DNA from: Ancylobacter defluvii
GTDB taxonomy: Bacteria > Pseudomonadota > Alphaproteobacteria > Rhizobiales > Xanthobacteraceae
Assembly (NCBI RefSeq): GCF_018390605.1
Contig: NZ_JAHBGD010000005.1
Location: 186,001 to 250,000, forward strand
Length of the DNA: 64,000 nucleotides
Direction: 5' to 3'
The notes under the pieces are model-generated. The model was not told the origin of the DNA. It saw nothing but the letters and a program-made list of their open reading frames with translations, and made no database searches. How positions within the stretch are numbered: position 1 is the first letter of the stretch; each line of letters starts with the position of its first letter. Shown piece by piece: positions 59,064 to 64,000 of this stretch. A program made the position numbers and the translations under genes.

Positions 59064-59087
59064 TCAGTATCGGTTGATCAGTATCGG
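59046..59087. repeat. Three tandem copies of a 14-bp unit
   Basis: The unit ttgatcagtatcgg occurs three times without spacer. The first copy encodes the last residues of the transporter, and the stop TGA lies in the second copy. Number of copies could vary by slippage; each in-frame shift would change the stop. Confidence 0.9.
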
Positions 59088-59099
59088 CCGGGCGGCGGC

Positions 59100-59366
59100 T
59101 CAGCGCGGGGCGGCAGCGTCGATCTCCGCCTCCACCCATCGGCGGAAGCTTTCGGCGTTGCGGCAGAACTCCGGCGGCGGGGCGTTCTCGGCCTCGCGGG
59201 TGAGCCAGTCGCGGCAGGCCGCGCCGGCGCGGCAGCCGAGGCAGCGCTCGGCGCCGGCGCGCAGTTCGCCGGGCGGGATCGCCGACGGGTCGAGCGCGTG
59301 CAGGCCCATATGGCCGGCCATGTGCCGGAACAGGGCGAGCCTCTCGTCGATGGTGTCGATGCGCAT
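59100..59366 (-). CDS. DUF6455 protein
   Basis: 88 residues from ATG 59366 opening MRIDTIDERLALFRHMAGHMGL. The core ERCLGCRAGAACRDWL with three cysteines is the DUF6455 hallmark. Function unknown; the cysteines could bind metal. Stop lies 12 bp past the tandem repeat, converging with the transporter. Confidence 0.82.
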   Translation of the reverse strand: MRIDTIDERLALFRHMAGHMGLHALDPSAIPPGELRAGAERCLGCRAGAACRDWLTREAENAPPPEFCRNAESFRRWVEAEIDAAAPR

Positions 59367-59538
59367 GTTTCGCCTCCTCGGGTTTGCCGTGAGCCTGCCG
59401 GAACGGGAGGCATCCGGCCTTGATCTGGCGCAAGGCGCTGAAACCGTTGCGCTACCGCGCGTTCCGGCGCACTCTCGCCCTGGAAACCCAGGGCGCGCGG
59501 GGGGCGCGCTGTGCCGTCGCCAACGGGGGAGGCGTGGC

Positions 59539-60105
59539 ATGGAGTGGTTGAATGCGCTGTTTCAGAACGGCCCGGCGATCATCCGGGCCGCGAGCGAGAC
59601 GGGGCTCGGCATCGTTGCGTTGGTCTGCCTCATCATCGGTTGCGTCGGCGTGGTCTATCTCGCCCGCACCCACAGCACCCATCCGTGGATCGGGTTTTTC
59701 ACCTTCGCGCTGTTCCTGCTCGGCTCGCTGAGCCTGGCGGTGGTGGCGCTCTATACCGGCGCCAAGCGACCGCTGGCGCTGGCCGATGCCCGCCTCATCA
59801 GCTTCAAGACGCCCTATTACAACGAGCAGACCAAGACGATGCGGCTGCTCGACGCCAGCGTCATCAACATAGGCGACAAGGTCTGGCGCGAGTTCCAGGA
59901 GCGGCCGGACGGCAATGCCGAGTACTATCACCTCGTCAAGACCATCGAGCCGGACCGCATGCTGTTCATGCGCCGGCCCGGCCCGAACGGCGAGGAAGAC
60001 TCGACCGAGCTGATCATCGACCTCAGCCGCAGCATCATCTGCTACCGCGACGGACCGGAGTCGCCGACGCTGCAATGCCCCTACGCGCTGATCTCGGTGC
60101 AGTGA
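59539..60105 (+). CDS. Membrane protein of unknown function, two TM
   Basis: 188 residues from ATG 59539 with GGGGGAGG upstream. Two membrane segments near residues 20-42 and 52-72 (LGIVALVCLIIGCVGVVYLA and WIGFFTFALFLLGSLSLAVVALY) are followed by a soluble domain rich in charged residues (ELIIDLSRSIICYRDGP). I do not recognise the family. No adjacent partner. Confidence 0.75.
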   Translation: MEWLNALFQNGPAIIRAASETGLGIVALVCLIIGCVGVVYLARTHSTHPWIGFFTFALFLLGSLSLAVVALYTGAKRPLALADARLISFKTPYYNEQTKTMRLLDASVINIGDKVWREFQERPDGNAEYYHLVKTIEPDRMLFMRRPGPNGEEDSTELIIDLSRSIICYRDGPESPTLQCPYALISVQ

Positions 60106-60174
60106 GGCGGCAGCGAGGCCCGGCGGCGGGCGCGAACGCCGGCGGCGTCCGGCCACGGCGGTCTGCTGCGCCGG

Positions 60175-60750
60175 TCATCCGCCGCCGTGGCGCTGCTCGC
60201 AGAAGCGGATGCGGTTGCCGAACGGATCGGTGACTTCCATCTGCTGCCCCCATGGCAGCGCCTCGACGCCCGGCCGCATATTGGGATTCTGCTTCGCCAG
60301 CAGCTCGGCATTGTAGGCCCGCACGCCCTCCATCGCCACGAACACGGTGGAGCCGGGGGTGGCATCGCCGTGATGGCCGGACAGGTGCAGCACCAGCCCG
60401 GCGCGCGAGACCTGCGCATAGAGCGGCAGGCCGGGCGCGAAGCGGTGTTCCCAGTCCAGCGTGAAGCCGAGGAAGCCGACATAGAAATCCAGCGCCTTCG
60501 CCTCGTCGAAGATGCGCAGGATCGGCGCCGTGGTGCGGAAGGAGACAGGGCCGGCCGCGCGCTCCTCCGGCACCTGCGCGGCGAGCACGTTCCAGTCCTT
60601 GGCGCCGAACTGGGCGGCGACGAGATCGAGGGCGTGGCCGTGCGGGAGGTCGATGCCGTGGCCGGCGAGGGCGGCGCGCAGCGCCTTCGCCATGAACTTG
60701 GCGTCCTGGCGGGATTCCAGGCGGGTATGGAGTACGGAAGGGGCGGACAT
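60175..60750 (-). CDS. Glyoxalase/bleomycin-resistance superfamily protein
   Basis: 191 residues from ATG 60750 opening MSAPSVLHTRLESRQDAKFMAKALRAAL, an N-terminal helical module that often precedes this vicinal-oxygen-chelate fold. The C-terminal domain (ILRIFDEAKALDFYVGFLGFTLDWEHRF and MEVTDPFGNRIRFCEQ) has the VOC pattern with the final Glu-like metal site. Bleomycin binding or a lyase activity cannot be told apart by sequence. Confidence 0.85.
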   Translation of the reverse strand: MSAPSVLHTRLESRQDAKFMAKALRAALAGHGIDLPHGHALDLVAAQFGAKDWNVLAAQVPEERAAGPVSFRTTAPILRIFDEAKALDFYVGFLGFTLDWEHRFAPGLPLYAQVSRAGLVLHLSGHHGDATPGSTVFVAMEGVRAYNAELLAKQNPNMRPGVEALPWGQQMEVTDPFGNRIRFCEQRHGGG

Positions 60751-61424
60751 GGTCGATCCTGCGTCTGCGGCGATGCGTGGTGTCAGGGCTCGCCTTGCTG
60801 ACGGCACCGCCGGGTGACGGAGGATGTCGACAGGTCGCAATCGGTGCGTTCACCATGCCCCGCAAGGGGCGCGAGCGGCCGGCCGCACCAGCCGGTTCGC
60901 ATGATAGCGGGGGCGGGAAGGCGCGCAAGGGGGGGCAGGGCAAGGGCAAGGGAAGCCGAGGCTTTCTGGCACCCGTGCCGCGAAAGCTGCCTTACCCGTG
61001 GATCTGCGCGAGGCGGGGGCTTTCGCGTCTCTCCGATGAGTGAGGGGGGAGGGGCTCCCTGGCTCCGCAATCGCAAAGGCCCCCTCGCCGACCCGCTACG
61101 CGGGCCACCTCTCCCCAATTGGGAGAGGGAAAGAGCTTGCGGGCTACCTCCCCTCGACGTGAAGAGGGAAGAATGGGCTGGAGGCCGGTATGGGGATGCG
61201 GGAGGCGAGCCGTCTTCGAGGCTCGCGGTGCTCGCCTTGCCGGATGAGGGGCTCTTCCTGCCGTTCGCCCCGCGCGGGGACGCCTCCTTCGTCATCGGTG
61301 GATCGGTATGGATGTTCATATCCACCCGCGCGCCGCGCCTTCGGGCGCGCCGTTCCGGTTGCCAGGAACACTCTCATGGGAGTAGTCAGACTGCCAAAGA
61401 CTGCCGTTGCGACGAGGCCCCCTT
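60751..61424. other. Long gap without a convincing gene, with repeats
   Basis: 674 bp between the glyoxalase-fold gene and gatB. It carries a palindromic repeat near 61078-61126 (ctcgccgacccgctacgcgg, then cctctccccaattgggagagg) of the same family as at 57873, a short G/C-rich hairpin near 61328-61350, and open frames without protein-like composition. The gatB promoter should be in the last 200 bp. Confidence 0.6.
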
Positions 61425-62918
61425 ATGAACATGCATTCCCGCCCCGCCGACCCGAAGAAGCTGATCAAGGGCGCGACCGGCGATTGGGAAATCGTCATCG
61501 GCATGGAAATCCATGCGCAGGTGACCTCCAATTCCAAGCTGTTCTCCGGCGCCTCCACCGAATTCGGCGGCGAGCCCAACTCGCATGTCTCGCTGGTCGA
61601 TGCCGCCATGCCGGGCATGCTGCCGGTGATCAACGCCGAATGCGTGAAGCAGGCGGTGCGCACCGGGCTCGGGCTGAAGGCGGAGATCCACAACCGCTCG
61701 GTGTTCGACCGCAAGAATTATTTCTACCCTGACCTGCCGCAGGGCTACCAGATCAGCCAGTACAAGGACCCGATCGTCGGCGAGGGCGTGGTGCGGGTCG
61801 ACATGCCGGAAGGCCCGATCGAGGTCGGCATCGAGCGGCTGCATCTGGAGCAGGATGCCGGCAAGTCGATCCACGACCTGTCGCCCACCCAGTCGCTGGT
61901 CGATCTCAACCGCTCCGGCGTGGCGCTGATGGAGATCGTCTCCAAGCCGGACCTGCGCTCCTCCGAGGAAGCCAAGGCCTATGTGACCAAGCTGCGCACC
62001 ATATTGCGCTATCTCGGCACCTGCGACGGCGACATGGAGAAGGGCTCGCTGCGCGCCGACGTCAATGTCTCCGTGCGCAAGCCGGGCGAGGATTTCGGCA
62101 CGCGCTGCGAGATCAAGAACGTCAACTCCATCCGCTTCATCGGCCAGGCGGTCGAGGTCGAGGCGCGCCGGCAGATCGGCATCCTGGAGGATGGCGGCAG
62201 CATCGACCAGGAGACGCGGCTGTTCGATCCCGGTCGTGGCGAGACCCGCTCCATGCGCTCCAAGGAAGAGGCGCATGACTACCGCTATTTCCCCGACCCG
62301 GACCTGCTGCCGCTGGAGTTCGACGACGCCTTCGTCGCCGAGCTGAAGGCGCATCTGCCGGAACTGCCGGACGAGAAGAAGGCGCGCTTCATCGCCGAAT
62401 ACGGGCTCTCCGCCTATGACGCCGACGTGCTGGTGGCCGAGAAGGCCACGGCCGATTATTACGAGGCAGCGGTTGCCCATGGCGGAGCCAAGCGCGACGC
62501 CAAGGCGGTGGCCAACTGGATCATGGGCGACGTCTCGGCCTATGCCAATACGGCCGGCCTCCCGGTCGCCGAGACGCATATCACGCCGGCGCAGATTGCC
62601 GGCCTCGTCGACCTCATCGCCGACCAGACCATTTCCGGCAAGATCGCCAAGGACGTTCTCCTTCTCATCATCGGCGAGGAAAAGCACGCCGACCCGCGCG
62701 CCCTCGTCGAGGCCCGCGGCATGAAGCAGGTGACGGATACCGGCGCCATCGAGGCGGCGGTGGACGCGATCATCGCGGCGAACCCCGACAAGGTGGCGCA
62801 GGTGATCGCCAAGCCGACCATGCTCGGCTGGTTCGTCGGGCAGGTGATGAAGCAGACCGGCGGCAAGGCCAACCCGCAGGCGGTGAACGACCTGCTCAAG
62901 GGCAAGCTCGGCATCTGA
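61425..62918 (+). CDS. gatB: Aspartyl/glutamyl-tRNA amidotransferase subunit B
   Basis: This 497-residue kinase-like subunit binds the mischarged tRNA and activates its side chain. The start ATG 61425 has GAGG upstream. Diagnostic segments are [42 protein letters not shown], and the C-terminal YqeY-like domain ending [12 protein letters not shown]. With gatC and gatA it makes the complete GatCAB enzyme, so the host probably lacks a glutaminyl-tRNA synthetase. Confidence 0.97.
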   Translation: MNMHSRPADPKKLIKGATGDWEIVIGMEIHAQVTSNSKLFSGASTEFGGEPNSHVSLVDAAMPGMLPVINAECVKQAVRTGLGLKAEIHNRSVFDRKNYFYPDLPQGYQISQYKDPIVGEGVVRVDMPEGPIEVGIERLHLEQDAGKSIHDLSPTQSLVDLNRSGVALMEIVSKPDLRSSEEAKAYVTKLRTILRYLGTCDGDMEKGSLRADVNVSVRKPGEDFGTRCEIKNVNSIRFIGQAVEVEARRQIGILEDGGSIDQETRLFDPGRGETRSMRSKEEAHDYRYFPDPDLLPLEFDDAFVAELKAHLPELPDEKKARFIAEYGLSAYDADVLVAEKATADYYEAAVAHGGAKRDAKAVANWIMGDVSAYANTAGLPVAETHITPAQIAGLVDLIADQTISGKIAKDVLLLIIGEEKHADPRALVEARGMKQVTDTGAIEAAVDAIIAANPDKVAQVIAKPTMLGWFVGQVMKQTGGKANPQAVNDLLKGKLGI

Positions 62919-62962
62919 GGGGCCGGCGGGCACGGCCGCGACCGGCACCGGCCATTGCCGGC

Positions 62963-63406
62963 GCGATCGCCATCGAGGTGGCCCGGCGGGACGACCTGCC
63001 GGCCATCGTCGCCATACTGGCGCTGGAGACCATGTTCGGCGTCCGCGACAGCGCCGACCCGGCGCATTTTCCGACTATGAGCGGGGCTTCGAGGCGATCG
63101 TCGCTGACCCGTGCACCACGCCCTATGTGGCGCGGGTGCAGGGGCCGGTGCCCGACGCCTTCGGCTGATTCTCGTGCGGCGCTGACACGCCACGGCACGC
63201 TGCTGGCCACCGCCGAGGCGGTGCAGGTGCATCCCGAGGCGCGCGGGCTCGGCATCGCCTCGGCGATGATGGCTTTCGCCAAGGACGAGGCGCGGCGGCG
63301 CGGTCTCGCTGCAGCTGGTCTCCCACAAGCAGCGGACGCAAGCCCACCGCTTTTACGCGCGCGCCGGTTTCGAAAAGCGGCTCGACGGTTTCAAGCTGAA
63401 GCTGTG
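62963..63406 (+). pseudogene. GNAT acetyltransferase, frameshifted remnant
   Basis: Pieces of one GNAT protein are spread over three frames: IEVARRDDLPAIVAILALETMFG; then DYERGFEAIVADPCTTPYVARVQG; then RHGTLLATAEAVQVHPEARGLGIASAMM (acetyl-CoA loop); then SLQLVSHKQRTQAHRFYARAGFEKRLDGF to a TGA at 63404-63406. At least three shifts separate them, and the second piece runs into a stop. No start codon fits. Sequencing error is possible but would need several events. Confidence 0.75.
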
Positions 63407-63487
63407 ACGGCTGCGCCGCCGGCGGCGAGGGGAACGGCGCGCGGGGGAGGGGCGTCGTTCCCGTCGCGGGTCCCGGACCGGGATGCG

Positions 63488-63790
63488 TCAGGCGCCCTTG
63501 ACGCAGCTCGACAGGAACGCCTTGCGCGTCATGTCGTTGAGTTTGCCGCCCTTTTCGCCGGTGTTCCATTGCTTCTCGCAGGCTTTGAGCCTGGAGGTCT
63601 CCGCGACCCTGGTGGGCTTGGCGGCGGGTGTGGAGGCGGCCTGCGCCGGGGCATAGCTGCTCGCGGCGGGTGCCGGTGCCGTGCCGGCGGGGGCGGGGCT
63701 GGCGGCGAAGGCTGCGGCGGAGGTGACGACGAAGGCGGCGGTGGCGATTCCGGTGAAGAGGCGACGACCGGTGAAGAGGTTGCGGTTCAT
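63488..63790 (-). CDS. PsiF-like secreted protein
   Basis: 100 residues from ATG 63790 opening MNRNLFTGRRLFTGIATAAFVV, a signal peptide ending AAAFAASP. The mature part is Ala/Pro-rich and ends with RLKACEKQWNTGEKGGKLNDMTRKAFLSSCVKGA, one PsiF-type repeat with two cysteines. PsiF is a phosphate-starvation protein of E. coli whose function is unknown. Regulation by phosphate is not shown here; an inverted repeat lies 102 bp upstream. Confidence 0.72.
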   Translation of the reverse strand: MNRNLFTGRRLFTGIATAAFVVTSAAAFAASPAPAGTAPAPAASSYAPAQAASTPAAKPTRVAETSRLKACEKQWNTGEKGGKLNDMTRKAFLSSCVKGA

Positions 63791-63891
63791 GTCCTGTTCC
63801 TCCATGGCGTCCGTCATCAGCGGCGGACGGCCGAAAGCATAGATCCGGCCCGATGTTGCAAATTGGGCCCGCCGAAGCAGAATTCGTGTCA

Positions 63892-63907
63892 TTACATGAA
63901 TGTAATC
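63892..63907. promoter_or_regulatory. Perfect inverted repeat upstream of the PsiF-like gene
   Basis: attacat at 63892-63898 pairs with atgtaat at 63901-63907 around ga. It is a 7+7 AT-rich dyad in otherwise GC-rich DNA, a plausible operator. It lies about 100 bp from the ATG at 63790; which gene it controls is uncertain because the window ends soon after. The remaining bases to 64000 show no clear gene. Confidence 0.4.
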
Positions 63908-64000
63908 GACGGATACTTACGCGAAGGCATCCCAATTCGCGACGTTGCGGCAGCGATGGCCGCCGGTGGCGAAGGGTTGCCTGATCAAACGCCCGCCCTG

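Noticed and set aside
62963-63406. Intact GNAT gene read in a single frame
   Set aside because: No single frame carries the acetyl-CoA loop and the terminal RAGFEKRL block together. It was called a pseudogene.
1-64000. tRNA, rRNA, CRISPR array or toxin-antitoxin pair
   Set aside because: No cloverleaf, rRNA segment, regular repeat-spacer array or recognisable toxin-antitoxin family was seen by eye. A covariance-model scan would be needed to exclude small RNAs.

Overview
The window is GC-rich chromosomal DNA from an alphaproteobacterium, most likely of the Hyphomicrobiales (a Xanthobacteraceae-like relative is my best guess). The basis is the conserved order pyrB-pyrC'-plsY-dprA-topA-rnr, a GatCAB set, small Cys-rich secreted proteins typical of the group, and dispersed palindromic repeats of the type CCTCTCCCC...GGGGAGAGG. 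The genus cannot be fixed from sequence alone.

Layout. (1) 1-13.2 kb is host backbone: a truncated rnr, a 14-TM MFS exporter, topA, a small conserved gene, dprA, plsY, a zinc-ligand-less dihydroorotase homologue with pyrB, an AEC permease with ruvX, and a UPF0173 metallo-hydrolase. (2) 13277-53888 is a complete Mu-like transposable prophage of 40,612 bp. It is bounded by TG...CA ends with a 27-bp imperfect inverted repeat (17/27 matches) and a 5-bp target duplication, ggagg, at 13272-13276 and 53889-53893. (3) 53.9-64 kb is host again: the gene hit by the prophage, two small secreted proteins, gatC-gatA-chorismate mutase, an EamA transporter, a DUF6455 protein, a membrane protein, a glyoxalase-fold protein, gatB, a frameshifted GNAT pseudogene and a PsiF-like protein.

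The prophage runs right to left. The immunity region (an S24-type repressor on +, Ner on -) is followed by a ParB-like protein, MuA, MuB, a train of about 15 small overlapping middle genes (a DnaA-domain-IV-like protein, DUF3164, an ASCH protein, GemA), and a Mor/C-type activator. Next come lysis (lysozyme, holin, DUF2730), head (gp27-gp36) and tail (gp37-gp48) modules, tail fibres with an SGNH-hydrolase-like protein, and last a com gene with a DNA methyltransferase in the place of Mu com-mom. Every essential Mu module is present without visible frame damage, so the element is probably functional.

The most interesting signals are regulatory. (a) Three near-identical palindromes, GGCCGC-N4-GCGGCC followed by ATGAAC, lie ahead of the lysis gene, the protease gene and gp46, close to where Mu has its C-activated late promoters. 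(b) A stem-loop covers the ribosome binding site of the methyltransferase, matching the Mu mom translation-inhibitor stem that Com opens. (c) An intrinsic-terminator-like hairpin contains the ribosome binding site of the lysozyme. (d) A perfect T TTT TTC slippery site would give a -1 fusion of the tail assembly chaperone. (e) Four 10-bp-phased repeats lie inside the left end. (f) A secreted protein of unknown function appears co-transcribed with the repressor, making it a lysogenic-conversion candidate.
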